Assembly: GCF_002220365.1 (NCBI RefSeq)
Contig: NZ_MTHB01000305.1
Location: forward strand, 1-64,000
Length of the DNA: 64,000 bases
Reading direction: 5' to 3'
From: Caballeronia sordidicola
GTDB lineage: Bacteria > Pseudomonadota > Gammaproteobacteria > Burkholderiales > Burkholderiaceae
Below, one piece after another: positions 7,441 through 17,111 of the stretch. The position numbers were made by a program, and so were the translations under genes. A model generated the notes under the pieces. The model searched no databases. It was not told the DNA's origin and saw only the letters and a list, made by a program, of their open reading frames with translations. Numbering within the stretch: position 1 is the stretch's first letter; every line of letters starts with the position of its first letter.

Positions 7441-8316
7441 ATGTTCGATCAAGTCGTATTCGCCGGCGGTGGCAACCGCTGCTGGTGGCAAGCCGGTTTC
7501 TGGGACGTCGTCCAGCCTGAACTCAAGTTGCGCCCGCGCGTGATTACCAGCATCTCGGCCGGCGCGGCCACGGCCTGCATGCTGTACATGAACCATTCCG
7601 AGTGGGTGATGGACTACTACGCGCATGCACTGCGAGACAATCCAAAGAACGCGTATTGGGGCAATCTGCTGCGTGGTGAATCGGTGTTTCCGCACTATCG
7701 CATCTACCGCCAGGCACTACTCGATATCTACGGCGCCGAGTTTCCATCGCTGCAAAATGCGCCGGAGATTCGTATCGGCGTATCGCATTTGCCGCGTTGG
7801 CTCGGTGCTCGCAGCGCGGTAGCCGCGGGGCTGATCGCCTATAACATCGAAAAGTACGTGCGCAAGAAGTTGCATCCCACGCTCGGTCAGTCCCTGGGTT
7901 TCCATCCGGAATTCGTAAAGGCGCAAGAGTGCGCAACGGTCGAAGACCTCGCCGACCTGATCCTGCAATCGTCCTGTACGCCGCCATTCACGCCGGTCAT
8001 GCGCCGACACGGCCGGCCTGTGCTCGACGGCGGCATGGTCGACAATGTGCCGGTCGGCGCGCTGGACGCGTCGCCGGGACTCGTTCTGGTGATGGTGACG
8101 CGGGTGTATCCGCGACCGCAGATGTTTGTCGTGGAGCACGGCGCGAACCGCGACCAGCGTCGCGTCTATGTGCAACCTTCACGCAAGGTGCCGATTTCGG
8201 CATGGGATTACACGAGTCCGTCGCTGATGCGGCCCGCGTACGATCTGGGTCGTTCTGACGGCGAGCAATTCCTGACCCGCTTGCCCGATCTGCTCGGCGC
8301 GGCGGCGCATCTCTAA
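7441..8316 (+). CDS. Patatin-like phospholipase family protein
   Basis: This 291-residue cytosolic protein has a patatin layout: an oxyanion-type GGGNRCWWQAG near residues 9-19, a nucleophile region ITSISAGAA near 35-44 and the Asp of LDGGMVDNVPVG for the Ser-Asp dyad. The usual GxSxG is SxSxG here, so the first Gly is replaced by Ser, as in some bacterial relatives. No signal peptide is present. It likely acts on acyl esters of lipids; substrate and role are unknown. It lies between the thioesterase and OsmC genes with short gaps (20 and 17 bases), suggesting one operon. Confidence 0.8.
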   Translation: MFDQVVFAGGGNRCWWQAGFWDVVQPELKLRPRVITSISAGAATACMLYMNHSEWVMDYYAHALRDNPKNAYWGNLLRGESVFPHYRIYRQALLDIYGAEFPSLQNAPEIRIGVSHLPRWLGARSAVAAGLIAYNIEKYVRKKLHPTLGQSLGFHPEFVKAQECATVEDLADLILQSSCTPPFTPVMRRHGRPVLDGGMVDNVPVGALDASPGLVLVMVTRVYPRPQMFVVEHGANRDQRRVYVQPSRKVPISAWDYTSPSLMRPAYDLGRSDGEQFLTRLPDLLGAAAHL

Positions 8317-8333
8317 AAAGGAGTGTTGCATCG

Positions 8334-8810
8334 ATGACCAAACACCACAAATACACGCTGCAAGTCGTCTGGACAGGTGATCAGGGCTCCGGCACCTCAC
8401 ACTACGACGCGTACTCCCGCGATCATCTGGTGCGTTCGGCGAACAAGCCGGCCATCGAGGCGTCAAGCGACCCGGCGTTTCGCGGCGACCCCACGCGCCA
8501 CAACCCGGAAGAGTTGTTCGTCGCGTCGCTGTCGTCGTGTCACATGCTTTGGTACCTGCACCTTTGCGCAGTGAATGGCATCGCGGTGACAGGTTACGTG
8601 GATGACCCCGTTGGCACGATGGAGGAGTCCGCGCAAGGAAGCGGCCGCTTCACCGACGTCGTCCTGCGCCCGCAAGTGACTATCGGCGCGGGCGGTGACG
8701 TGAAGCTGGCCGGCCGTTTGCACGAGGAAGCGCATAAGTTCTGCTTTATCGCAAACTCGGTCAACTTCCCCGTCCGATGCGAGCCGACCACGGACGTTTC
8801 CACCATCTGA
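8334..8810 (+). CDS. OsmC family peroxide-reducing protein
   Basis: This 158-residue protein of the OsmC/Ohr superfamily detoxifies organic or hydrogen peroxide using two cysteines. The sequence shows NPEELFVASLSSCHMLWYLH with the first Cys, and HKFCFIANSVNFPVRCEP with the second region. The N-terminal part (YTLQVVWTG...) fits the YhfA/OsmC-like subgroup more than Ohr. A GGAG site lies upstream of ATG 8334. Its stop directly abuts the stop of the convergent dehydrogenase gene, with no terminator between them. Confidence 0.85.
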   Translation: MTKHHKYTLQVVWTGDQGSGTSHYDAYSRDHLVRSANKPAIEASSDPAFRGDPTRHNPEELFVASLSSCHMLWYLHLCAVNGIAVTGYVDDPVGTMEESAQGSGRFTDVVLRPQVTIGAGGDVKLAGRLHEEAHKFCFIANSVNFPVRCEPTTDVSTI

Positions 8811-9830
8811 CTATCGCCGGCGTCCACCCACCAGCGCTTCCGGATTGGCGACACTCGACGTGTCGCCGGCATCGAAGGCGAGGATGTTCTTGAACGCCGC
8901 CGTGAAGTAGAGCTCGTAGCTTTCGCGCTCCACATACCCGATGTGCGGCGTGCAAATGACGTTTTCCATGCGCAGCAAGCTATAACCCTGCAGGATCGGC
9001 TCGCTCTCGAACACGTCGATGGCAACCATCCCCGGCCGGTTGTGATGCAGCGCATTGAGCAGCGCGTTTTCTTCGAGCAATTCGGCGCGACTGGTATTCA
9101 CAAACAACGCTGTCGGCTTCATGCGCATCAGATCGGCGGCCGTGACAATGCCGCGCGTTTCGTCGTTCAGTCGCAGATGCAGCGAAAGCACATCGCTCTG
9201 TTCGAACAGCGCCTCCCGGCTCTCGGCGACATTCACGCCGTCCGCACGCGCGGCAGCCTGCGAGTGCTCCCGGCCCCAGACCACCACTTTCATTCCAAAG
9301 GCCTTGCCGTAACCGGCGAGCAACTGGCCAATTTTTCCGTATCCCCAGATCCCGAGCGTCTGGCCGCGAAGCACTTGGCCCAGGCCGAAATTTGGCGGCA
9401 GCGCGGAGGTCTTCAAACCGGATTGCTGCCACGCACCTTGCTTCAGGTTCGCGACGTACTGCGGAATCCGGCGTTGCGCGGCCATGATCAGCGCCCAGGT
9501 CAACTCGGCCGGCGCGATCGGCGAACCGTTGCCTTCCAGCACGGCAATGCCTCGCTCCGTACAGGCGTCGAGTTCTATGTGGCCGCCCGCCTTGCCGGTC
9601 TGGCTGATCATGCGCAGCCGTGGCAGTTTGTCGAGCAGTTGCGAGCTGATCCGGGTGCGCTCGCGGATCAAAACGAGCGCTTCTACTTCCGAGAGTCTGC
9701 TAGCCAACTGTCCGAGTCCGCGCACCGTGTTATTGAATACCTTCACCTCGTGATCGGCGAGCAGACTGAAGCAATCGAGCTTGCGAACGGCGTCTTGATA
9801 GTCGTCCAGGATGGCAATTTTGATTGGCAT
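8811..9830 (-). CDS. D-2-hydroxyacid dehydrogenase (NAD-binding)
   Basis: This enzyme reversibly reduces a 2-oxoacid to a D-2-hydroxyacid with NAD(P)H. The protein has an N-terminal catalytic lid (IAILDDYQDAVRKLDCF), a Rossmann motif LGIWGYGKIGQLLAGYGKAFGM, a conserved Arg region in VNTSRAELLEENAL, a Glu in VFESEPI, and the catalytic His in TPHIGYVERESYE. I chose the ATG giving MPIKIAILDD (339 residues); upstream ATG/TTG codons at 9851-9854 are alternatives, and no candidate has a strong ribosome binding site. Related to phosphoglycerate dehydrogenase-like proteins, but without the ACT domain of SerA, so the substrate is open. Confidence 0.85.
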   Translation of the reverse strand: MPIKIAILDDYQDAVRKLDCFSLLADHEVKVFNNTVRGLGQLASRLSEVEALVLIRERTRISSQLLDKLPRLRMISQTGKAGGHIELDACTERGIAVLEGNGSPIAPAELTWALIMAAQRRIPQYVANLKQGAWQQSGLKTSALPPNFGLGQVLRGQTLGIWGYGKIGQLLAGYGKAFGMKVVVWGREHSQAAARADGVNVAESREALFEQSDVLSLHLRLNDETRGIVTAADLMRMKPTALFVNTSRAELLEENALLNALHHNRPGMVAIDVFESEPILQGYSLLRMENVICTPHIGYVERESYELYFTAAFKNILAFDAGDTSSVANPEALVGGRRR

Positions 9831-9854
9831 GGATTGGCTTTTGATAGGCATCAA

Positions 9855-10318
9855 ACGTGCTGCAGATATTCGAGGATGGACAGGAATCGACGTAGTAAGT
9901 TCGGGTAATTACGGATAAATCGGGTAATTACGGATAAATTCGCCGAAATACGAGCATTGCGTCGCGTTAAGCTGCTGGTGTAAGCCGACGAATCTACCGG
10001 TCGTCGGATGGGTGTTTGAAAGAATTCGAATGCGGATACGGCAGTTTAGCCATTCACGCGTCGCTAGCGCCGGAAAACCGGCAACGATGGAGACATTCCC
10101 TATCCCTTTTTAACAGTTTGTTCCGTGCCGACGCAAGCCGCGATTCAGACGGCAGTCGCCGCTAGACTAGACAACTCCCCGACGCATGCCTTGTTTTGTG
10201 TCGCCGTCTGTCACGTGAGTTCCTCCGTGCAGGTAAGCCGGTGACTAAAAATGCGCCTCTCGCGAGCAGCGCCGGCGGGTTGCAAACCGTTTTCTCATCT
10301 AAGAACGGAGTGTGCTCG
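9855..10318. other. Intergenic region upstream of pckG
   Basis: No gene is supported in these 464 bases between divergent genes. It holds the 19-bp tandem duplication at 9901-9938 and must contain the promoters of the dehydrogenase (left) and pckG (right). A further open frame upstream of the pckG ATG lacks a ribosome binding site. Confidence 0.6.
9901..9938. repeat. Perfect 19-bp tandem duplication
   Basis: The unit TCGGGTAATTACGGATAAA occurs twice without spacer. The unit contains the palindrome-like GGTAATTACG, so the doubled element could be two operator half-turns as well as a replication slip. Confidence 0.85.
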
Positions 10319-12172
10319 ATGAACCAGCCCGCAGTGGTAGATCAAAACGTGGTCGCCGACAGCGACGTACCGGCGTACGTGAAGAACCGGAAACTCATCG
10401 ACTGGGTGCAGCAGGTCGCTGCTCTGACGAAGCCGGACCGGATCGAATGGTGTGACGGGTCGGAGGAGGAGTACGACCGCCTGTCGCAACACATGGTCGA
10501 TGCCGGCACGCTCAAACGCCTCAATCCCGCCAAACGGCCTAATTCTTATCTTGCATGCTCGGACCCATCCGACGTTGCACGGGTGGAAGACCGGACGTTC
10601 ATCTGCTCGGCGCTCCCGGAACAGGCCGGTCCGACGAACAACTGGATCGATCCTGCCGAAATGCGTCTTACGCTGGACGGTCTCTTCGACGGCTGCATGA
10701 GCGGCCGTACGATGTTCGTCGTCCCATTTTCGATGGGTCCACTCGGCTCGCCAATCGCCCATATCGGCGTGGAACTGACGGACAGTCCTTACGTGGTGAC
10801 GAATATGCGCATCATGACGCGCATGGGCCGCGCGGTGTACGACGTGCTGGGCGCCGGCGGTGAATTCGTGCCCTGCGTGCATTCGGTTGGCGCGCCTTTG
10901 CAGCAGGGACAGAAGGACGTTCCGTGGCCATGCAACGACACAAAGTACATCGTTCATTTTCCGGAAAGCCGCGAGATCTGGAGTTTCGGTTCGGGCTACG
11001 GCGGCAACGCGCTGCTCGGCAAGAAATGTTTTGCGCTGCGGATTGCATCGACGATGGGACGCGACGAAGGCTGGCTCGCCGAACACATGCTGATTCTCGG
11101 CGTGACGTCGCCGGAAGGGCGCAAGTATCACGTGGCGGCGGCGTTTCCGTCGGCGTGCGGCAAGACCAACTTCGCCATGCTGATTCCGCCGCAGGACATG
11201 GCGGGCTGGAAGGTATCGACAATCGGCGATGACATCGCCTGGATCAAGCCGGGCCGCGACGGCCGGCTGTACGCGATCAATCCCGAAGCGGGCTATTTCG
11301 GCGTGGCGCCGGGCACGAGCGAAAAGACCAACTTCAACGCCATGGCGACGCTCAAGGAAAACGTGATCTTCACGAACGTGGCGCTCACCGACGATGGCGA
11401 TGTCTGGTGGGAAGGCATGACCGACACGCCGCCGGCGCACCTGATCGACTGGCAGGGTAATGACTGGACACCCGAGTCGGGCAAGAAGGCAGCGCATCCG
11501 AACGCCCGTTTCACGGCGCCGGCTGCGCAATGTCCGTCTATCGACGCAGATTGGGAAAACCCCGCCGGCGTGGCGATCGATGCGTTTATCTTCGGCGGCC
11601 GCCGCTCCGACACCGTGCCGCTCGTCACGGAAGCACGCAACTGGAACGAGGGCGTCTACATGGCCGCGACCATGGGCTCGGAAACCACCGCCGCCGCGGC
11701 CGGCCAGCAGGGCGTGGTCAGGCGCGACCCGTTTGCCATGCTGCCGTTCTGCGGCTACAACATGAGCGACTATTTTGGCCACTGGCTGAAAATGGGCGAA
11801 CGACTCGAGCAACTCGACGCCAAACTGCCGAAGTTCTTCTGCGTGAACTGGTTCCGCAAGGACGCGGATGGCAAATTCGTGTGGCCGGGCTTCGGCGACA
11901 ACATGCGCGTGCTGAGCTGGATGATCGGTCGTATTGAAGGCACCGCTCAAGGCGATGAACACGCCTTCGGCCTCTCGCCACGCTTTGAGGACATAGATTG
12001 GGGCGCGCTCGATTTCACCCGCGAGCAATTCGAACGCGTTATCTCCGTACAGAACTCAGCATGGCGGGCTGAGCTCGAATTACACGATGAGTTATTCACG
12101 AAGCTCGCCCAGGGACTGCCTGCCGAGCTTGCAGAGACAAAAGCCGCGCTCGAAAAGAAGGTCTTGGCCTGA
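10319..12172 (+). CDS. pckG: Phosphoenolpyruvate carboxykinase (GTP)
   Basis: PckG converts oxaloacetate and GTP to PEP, CO2 and GDP, the entry of gluconeogenesis. The 617-residue length is that of the GTP-dependent family, not the ATP form (about 530). Visible motifs are the substrate-side region FSMGPLGSP, the kinase P-loop FPSACGKTNFAML and downstream WVSTIGDDIAWI-type metal site (GDDIAW), plus VNWFRKDADGKFVWPGFGDNMRVLSW in the nucleotide-binding part. The ATG at 10319 has a GGAG site eight bases upstream; the longer upstream frame has no family match. It is monocistronic, ended by the hairpin at 12232-12253. Confidence 0.97.
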   Translation: MNQPAVVDQNVVADSDVPAYVKNRKLIDWVQQVAALTKPDRIEWCDGSEEEYDRLSQHMVDAGTLKRLNPAKRPNSYLACSDPSDVARVEDRTFICSALPEQAGPTNNWIDPAEMRLTLDGLFDGCMSGRTMFVVPFSMGPLGSPIAHIGVELTDSPYVVTNMRIMTRMGRAVYDVLGAGGEFVPCVHSVGAPLQQGQKDVPWPCNDTKYIVHFPESREIWSFGSGYGGNALLGKKCFALRIASTMGRDEGWLAEHMLILGVTSPEGRKYHVAAAFPSACGKTNFAMLIPPQDMAGWKVSTIGDDIAWIKPGRDGRLYAINPEAGYFGVAPGTSEKTNFNAMATLKENVIFTNVALTDDGDVWWEGMTDTPPAHLIDWQGNDWTPESGKKAAHPNARFTAPAAQCPSIDADWENPAGVAIDAFIFGGRRSDTVPLVTEARNWNEGVYMAATMGSETTAAAAGQQGVVRRDPFAMLPFCGYNMSDYFGHWLKMGERLEQLDAKLPKFFCVNWFRKDADGKFVWPGFGDNMRVLSWMIGRIEGTAQGDEHAFGLSPRFEDIDWGALDFTREQFERVISVQNSAWRAELELHDELFTKLAQGLPAELAETKAALEKKVLA

Positions 12173-12508
12173 GTTTTCGTTAAAACTCGATTAACGCGAT
12201 TAGTGATGGAAGTCGACATAATCGATGAAATAAGGGCCGCATTAGCGGCCCTTCCGCTTTTCCCGCTGTACTGCGTCAAAATTGCTTCAGCCAGCTTTTC
12301 AGAATGTTGTCGGCGCTTACTGGATAGCGACATCGTTCCAAAATCAGCAACAATACGTCGTCTTTCACCTTACCGATTGGTAAAGCCGAAATCTTTTGTC
12401 AGAAAAAGTCACATTTAAGGCAACTTCTGCACGAAAACGGGAGTCCTAGGATAATTCCGAATTGCTTCTGGAATTTTAAAGAGGCCGTCTTGCAGCAGGA
12501 GTTGTCTC
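12173..12508. other. Intergenic region between pckG and lysR-type gene
   Basis: It holds the pckG terminator and, presumably, the promoter of the LysR-type gene. No open frame here looks coding. Confidence 0.6.
12232..12253 (+). terminator. pckG terminator hairpin
   Basis: AAGGGCCGC, loop ATTA, GCGGCCCTT: a perfect 9-bp stem 60 bases after the pckG stop, followed by a moderately T-rich stretch. Confidence 0.65.
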
Positions 12509-13627
12509 ATGGATCATTTGCAGTCGATGAAAGTATTCGTCCGAGTGGCGGATCTCGGCAGTTTTGCTCGCGCGGCCGGCGCAATGGATATCTCGAATGC
12601 AGTAGCGACACGTCATATTGCTGATCTGGAAGGTCGTCTGGGCACCCGGTTGCTCAACCGCACCACGCGTAGCCTGTCGCTGACCGAGTCTGGCCAGGTG
12701 TACCTGGAACGTGCCCGTCAGATCCTCGACGAGCTTGAGGACGTCGAACAAATGGTGGTTGCACGTAACCACGAGCCGGTTGGATCGCTACGAATTGTCG
12801 CACCCGTGGTGTTTGGCCTGCACAACCTCGCGCCTGTGCTGCAAACCTACACAGAACGCTATCCGAAAGTCGTGCCGGACGTCACGCTGGTCGACCGCCA
12901 AGTCGATCTGGTCGAAGAGGGCTTCGACGTGGGCATTGTGATCGCGCGCCAGATGCGCAGCGCGAGCATTGTCACGCGACGCCTCACAACGGGGTGCCTC
13001 ACCGTATGCGCCACGCCAGGGTATCTCGAAAAGCATGGCGTGCCGACGCGGCCGGAAGACCTGTCCGAACATCCGTCGCTGAGTTTGCCGTCTGAATATT
13101 TTGGCGATGAGCGCGTGTTCACCGGCCCGGAAGGCGAAGTACGCGTGCGGCCGACGAACGTGATCGTCGCGAACAATACCGAGATGCTGCGCCAGTTCGC
13201 GCTGCTCGGCATGGGCATCGCGATCCTCCCGAGTTACCTGATCGGCAACGACACCACGCGCGGCAAGCTGGTACGCCTGCTGAGCGACTACGCGCTGCCG
13301 CAGGTCGAGATCAACGTCGCGTATCCGAGCCGTCGCCATTTGCCCGCGAAGGTGCGCACGTTCATCGATCACCTTGTCGAGCATTTCAGCCAAACGCCGA
13401 ATCATCAGCTCGGCGAGCAGTGGGTGAAAGACGGGATCGTCAAGCCGGGCGCGCCGGCAATTGATGAGCGCGATTCTGAGCCGCTGGTCGCGCACGCGGC
13501 CTATGCGGAAGCGGAAGGTGGTGCACGATTCGAAGCCGAAGTGCCTCTCGCCGATGACAACAAGCTTGGTGGCAAGCCTACGAAGTCGCGCTCGCGTGCG
13601 ACGCCGGCGATGCCCTCGCCGTTCTGA
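12509..13627 (+). CDS. LysR-family transcriptional regulator with long C-terminal tail
   Basis: This 372-residue regulator has an N-terminal winged helix (MDHLQSMKVFVRVADLGSFARAAGAMDISNAVATRHIADLE, shown in part) and a periplasmic-binding-like effector domain with VVFGLHNLAPVL and GMGIAILPSYL. The core resembles the group that begins MD-L-MKVF, often neighbours of oxidoreductases. LysR proteins are usually about 300 residues; here about 70 extra polar and charged residues follow the effector domain (after about residue 300), probably disordered. The effector is unknown. There is no divergent target gene; pckG ends upstream on the same strand. Confidence 0.9.
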   Translation: MDHLQSMKVFVRVADLGSFARAAGAMDISNAVATRHIADLEGRLGTRLLNRTTRSLSLTESGQVYLERARQILDELEDVEQMVVARNHEPVGSLRIVAPVVFGLHNLAPVLQTYTERYPKVVPDVTLVDRQVDLVEEGFDVGIVIARQMRSASIVTRRLTTGCLTVCATPGYLEKHGVPTRPEDLSEHPSLSLPSEYFGDERVFTGPEGEVRVRPTNVIVANNTEMLRQFALLGMGIAILPSYLIGNDTTRGKLVRLLSDYALPQVEINVAYPSRRHLPAKVRTFIDHLVEHFSQTPNHQLGEQWVKDGIVKPGAPAIDERDSEPLVAHAAYAEAEGGARFEAEVPLADDNKLGGKPTKSRSRATPAMPSPF

Positions 13628-13685
13628 TGGAGGCCGGTGTGGTGAGGCTTCTTCAGTGGTTAAGCGTCGTCCAGCACGATGAACG

Positions 13686-13720
13686 AAAAAAAGCCCGCGA
13701 ATGATTCGCGGGCTTTTTTT
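13686..13720. terminator. Bidirectional terminator between lysR-type gene and topB
   Basis: A-run, GCCCGCGAA stem, short loop, TTCGCGGGC, T-run: a strong intrinsic terminator in both directions between convergent genes. Confidence 0.9.
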
Positions 13721-13753
13721 ATGGTGCCGGACCTAATCCACAGGCCCTGAAAA

Positions 13754-16390
13754 CTAACCCGCTTTGCGAGCCGGCGCCTTCTTGGCCGCCACCTTCTTTG
13801 CAGGCGCTTTCTTCGCCGCAGGCTTCACGGTCGTCTTCTTGGCTGCCACGGCGACGTCGCCGTCACCTTCGTCTTCCGCTTCAGTCGCGGCCGCCGCACC
13901 GCGCTTGACTGCCGGTTTCGCACCCGGCTTCGGCTCTTTCTTCTCGAACTCGAAGCCGATCTTGCCATCCGGTTGTTTCACGAGGAACGCCTTGAAGTTC
14001 CGGCCGGTGCGCGACGACTTGAAGCCCGTCAGCAAGTCCGTGCGTCCTTCTTCGAGCAACTTCGTCATCTGCTCACGCGACATTTCCTGCTGCAAGATCA
14101 CCTTGCCCGACCGGAAATCGCAGGTCTTCGGATTGGCCACCGAGTTCTCGCAGACATAACTCATGCCGTGCTCGTACACACGCGACTGGCACTTCGGACA
14201 CGCGCCAACCGGCGTTTGCTCCGAGAAATCCACCGGTTCGCCGTCTTCGCCGCCTGAATCCTGACCGAAGTCGAACTCCAGCTTCCAGTTCTTGATTTCG
14301 TCGTCGAAGGACAGTTTCAGGATCGCGGAGAACGGGCGGCCCATCTTGCTGCGGAAACCCGATAGCGGCCCGATGGTCTTGTCCTTGATCAACTGCTCGA
14401 CTTCGGGAATTTCAAACTGACGTCCACCAGGAATCTTCGAAATCGAGAACTCGCATTTCGTACAAGCGAACCGCCGATAATTCTCCTTCACCTGGCTGCC
14501 GCAATTCGGACACGGTGTTTCCAGCGTCGAGTAATCGCCGGGGATGGTGTCGGAGTCGTATTCCTTCGCGCGCTTCACGATGGTCTGCGTCATGCGTGCG
14601 ATTTCTTGCATGAACTCATCGCGCGGAAGCTTGCCGCGTTCCATCTGCGACAGCTTGTGCTCCCACTCGCCGGTCAGTTCCGGCGCCGTCAATTCCTCGA
14701 CGCCGAGACCGCGCAGCAAGGTCATCAACTGGAACGCCTTCGCCGTTGGGATCAGCTCACGGCCTTCGCGCACCATGTACTTCTCACCCAGCAGCCCTTC
14801 GATAACGGCCGCACGCGTAGCCGGCGTGCCCAGACCCTTCGCGGCCATTGCCTCGCGCAGTTCCTCGTCCTCGATGAGCTTGCCCGCGCCTTCCATGGCC
14901 GAGAGCAACGACGCTTCGTTGTAACGCGCAGGCGGCTTCGTTACGAGACCGACTGCCGCGACCTTCTCGACATCGACCTTCTCGTCCTTCTGAACCTGCA
15001 CGAGATTGGCTTCTTCGCCGCCCACTTCCTTGCCGTAGACCTGCAGCCAACCTGGTTCGACGAGCACCTTGCCTTCGGTCTTGAAATGATGGCCAGAGAC
15101 TTCGGTGATCCGCGTGGTGACCAGATATTCGGCCGCCGGGAAAAACACCGCGAGGAAGCGCTTCACGACCAGGTCGTACAGCTTCTGCTCCGGCTCGGAC
15201 AACGCCTTGGGCGCTTGCAGGGTGGGGATGATGGCGAAGTGATCGCTGATCTTGGAGTTATCGAAGATGCGCTTGTTCGGTTTCACCCAGCCCTTGTCCA
15301 ACACCTGCTTCGCATGCGGCAGGTAGTTGTTGCTCTCCTTGAGCATCGCAAGCGTGTCTTTCACCGTCGGGATGTAGTCCTCGGGCAGTGCACGGGCGTC
15401 GGTACGCGGGTAGGTGAGCACCTTGTGCTTTTCGTACAGCGCCTGAGCCAGTCCGAGCGTGTTCTTGGCCGAAAAGCCGAAGCGGCCGTTGGCCTCGCGC
15501 TGCAAGCTGGTCAGGTCGAACAGCAACGGCGACATCTGCGTGGTCGGCTTCGCTTCTTCCGTGACCGTGCCGGTCTTGCCACGACAAGCCGCGACAATGG
15601 TTTCAGCAGCCGGCAAGCTCCAGAGCCGCGAATCGCGTTGTTCCGGATCGCCTTCTACGCGCTTGAATTTCGGGTCGAACCAGCGACCTTCGTACATGCC
15701 CTTCGCGGCGATAAATTCTGCCCGCACTTCCCAATAATCGCGCGATACGAAGCGACGAATCTTTTCCTCGCGTTCCACGACGATAGACAACGTTGGCGTC
15801 TGAACGCGGCCAACAGTCGTCAGGAAGAAACCACCGCCCTTGCTGTTGAACGCCGTCATGGCGCGCGTGCCGTTGATGCCTACGAGCCAGTCGGCTTCGG
15901 AGCGGCAACGGGCGGCATCGGCGAGCGGCTGCATGTCGGCGTCGCTGCGCAGGTTCGCGAAACCGTCGCGGATGGAACCCGCGGTCATCGACTGGAGCCA
16001 GAGACGCTGCACCGGCTGCTTGGCCTTTGCGTGTTGCGCGATCAGGCGAAAAATCAGCTCGCCTTCGCGCCCCGCGTCACAGGCGTTGATCAGGCGATCG
16101 ACGTCCTTGCGCTTGAGCAGCTTCGTCAGCACTTTGAGCCGTGATTCGGTTTTCGCAATCGGATTCAGGTCGAAATGCGGCGGAATCACGGGCAAATTGG
16201 CGAAACTCCACTTGCCGCGCTTGACCTCGAATTCCTCGGGAGCGGCAATTTCGAGCAGGTGGCCGACAGCCGACGACAGCACGTAGTCTTCGCTTTCGTA
16301 ATATTCGTCATGCTTGGTGAAGCCGCCCAAAGCGCGCGCGATGTCGTTCGCGACAGAAGGCTTTTCAGCGATGATCAGGGCTTTGGACAT
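13754..16390 (-). CDS. topB: DNA topoisomerase III (type IA)
   Basis: TopB is a type IA topoisomerase that decatenates and relaxes DNA through a 5'-phosphotyrosyl intermediate. The 878-residue protein starts at ATG 16390 (MSKALIIAEKPSVANDIARAL), the typical Toprim start; the frame upstream is not conserved. Toprim acidic residues lie in DAGREGELI. The active-site Tyr is in LTYPRTDARALPEDY. Two C-terminal zinc-binding parts follow (CPNCGSQ...CTKC; CPKCQSR...C). The last 60 residues are a Lys/Ala/Pro tail with AKKAPAKK repeats, a feature often seen in beta-proteobacterial DNA-binding proteins. It is longer than E. coli TopB (about 650) because of the extra zinc and tail regions. Confidence 0.95.
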   Translation of the reverse strand: MSKALIIAEKPSVANDIARALGGFTKHDEYYESEDYVLSSAVGHLLEIAAPEEFEVKRGKWSFANLPVIPPHFDLNPIAKTESRLKVLTKLLKRKDVDRLINACDAGREGELIFRLIAQHAKAKQPVQRLWLQSMTAGSIRDGFANLRSDADMQPLADAARCRSEADWLVGINGTRAMTAFNSKGGGFFLTTVGRVQTPTLSIVVEREEKIRRFVSRDYWEVRAEFIAAKGMYEGRWFDPKFKRVEGDPEQRDSRLWSLPAAETIVAACRGKTGTVTEEAKPTTQMSPLLFDLTSLQREANGRFGFSAKNTLGLAQALYEKHKVLTYPRTDARALPEDYIPTVKDTLAMLKESNNYLPHAKQVLDKGWVKPNKRIFDNSKISDHFAIIPTLQAPKALSEPEQKLYDLVVKRFLAVFFPAAEYLVTTRITEVSGHHFKTEGKVLVEPGWLQVYGKEVGGEEANLVQVQKDEKVDVEKVAAVGLVTKPPARYNEASLLSAMEGAGKLIEDEELREAMAAKGLGTPATRAAVIEGLLGEKYMVREGRELIPTAKAFQLMTLLRGLGVEELTAPELTGEWEHKLSQMERGKLPRDEFMQEIARMTQTIVKRAKEYDSDTIPGDYSTLETPCPNCGSQVKENYRRFACTKCEFSISKIPGGRQFEIPEVEQLIKDKTIGPLSGFRSKMGRPFSAILKLSFDDEIKNWKLEFDFGQDSGGEDGEPVDFSEQTPVGACPKCQSRVYEHGMSYVCENSVANPKTCDFRSGKVILQQEMSREQMTKLLEEGRTDLLTGFKSSRTGRNFKAFLVKQPDGKIGFEFEKKEPKPGAKPAVKRGAAAATEAEDEGDGDVAVAAKKTTVKPAAKKAPAKKVAAKKAPARKAG

Positions 16391-16649
16391 GACTCGATTC
16401 AAGTTAGGGACTGGCATGAGGCCGGGTTTGGGCGGCTTGCGCCACCGCGGTTCGGACCCGTTAACGTCCGCTTTATAGCATATGGCGTGCGGCGCGCGGT
16501 CTGGCATTTGGTGAAACGCGGGGTGCCGAACGGTGAATGTGGGTGCTTTGTGATGCAAGCGCGAAAGCCGTTTCAGCTTCCGAGAGCGCCGGGTTGCGCA
16601 TAGTGGTCTTGCCGGTGGATTCGATTCAACCGTCGATTCGAACGTCGAT

Positions 16650-17027
16650 TCACGCGTTGACCAGCGCGGGCCGGATCTTCGGTGCGCCCACCACACCCGG
16701 CAACGCGCTCAAGTCCGTCAACATGCGCGCGACAATGGACGTTTGCGGCAGCACCGTTCCAAAAAAACGGGTTGTCACAGCATCTTCGATCAAGACGGTC
16801 GGAAAATTTTCCACATCGAGGTCATCGAAGCGATCCGCCTGGTTTTCGATGTCGATCCACGCAAAGCAGATGTCCGGATGGGCATCGGCGAGCAGGTTGA
16901 AACTCTCGCGATAATCGCGGCACGTCCCGCACCATTCGGCGCACAGGCAGGCGACGAGCAGCGTGCCGGCGCTGGCCAGACGCTCGGCAATCTGATCGGC
17001 GTCCGTGTCGAGATTCAGCGCGGGCAT
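16650..17027 (-). CDS. Thioredoxin-family protein
   Basis: This 125-residue single-domain thioredoxin fold has the redox pair Cys33/Cys36 in EWCGTCRDY and the cis-Pro region NFPTVLIED. The active site is WCGTC rather than the classic WCGPC, so it may be a specialised disulfide reductase. It lacks a signal peptide and is cytoplasmic. It lies upstream of topB on the same strand with a 259-base gap without a gene, and downstream of dprA by 84 bases. Confidence 0.85.
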   Translation of the reverse strand: MPALNLDTDADQIAERLASAGTLLVACLCAEWCGTCRDYRESFNLLADAHPDICFAWIDIENQADRFDDLDVENFPTVLIEDAVTTRFFGTVLPQTSIVARMLTDLSALPGVVGAPKIRPALVNA

Positions 17028-17111
17028 GGTTCCTTGCAGTCCTTTTCGTCAGTAATTTGTTGCCGGTGCAGGCAGCGGATTTTGTCGCGAATGTAGCATG
17101 GCGTCGAAAAA

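Noticed and set aside
10295..12028. 577-codon open frame on the minus strand opposite pckG
   Set aside because: Antisense shadow of a high-GC gene; no protein-like composition and pckG is a clear gene.
14606..16144. Long plus-strand frame opposite topB
   Set aside because: Antisense shadow of topoisomerase III.
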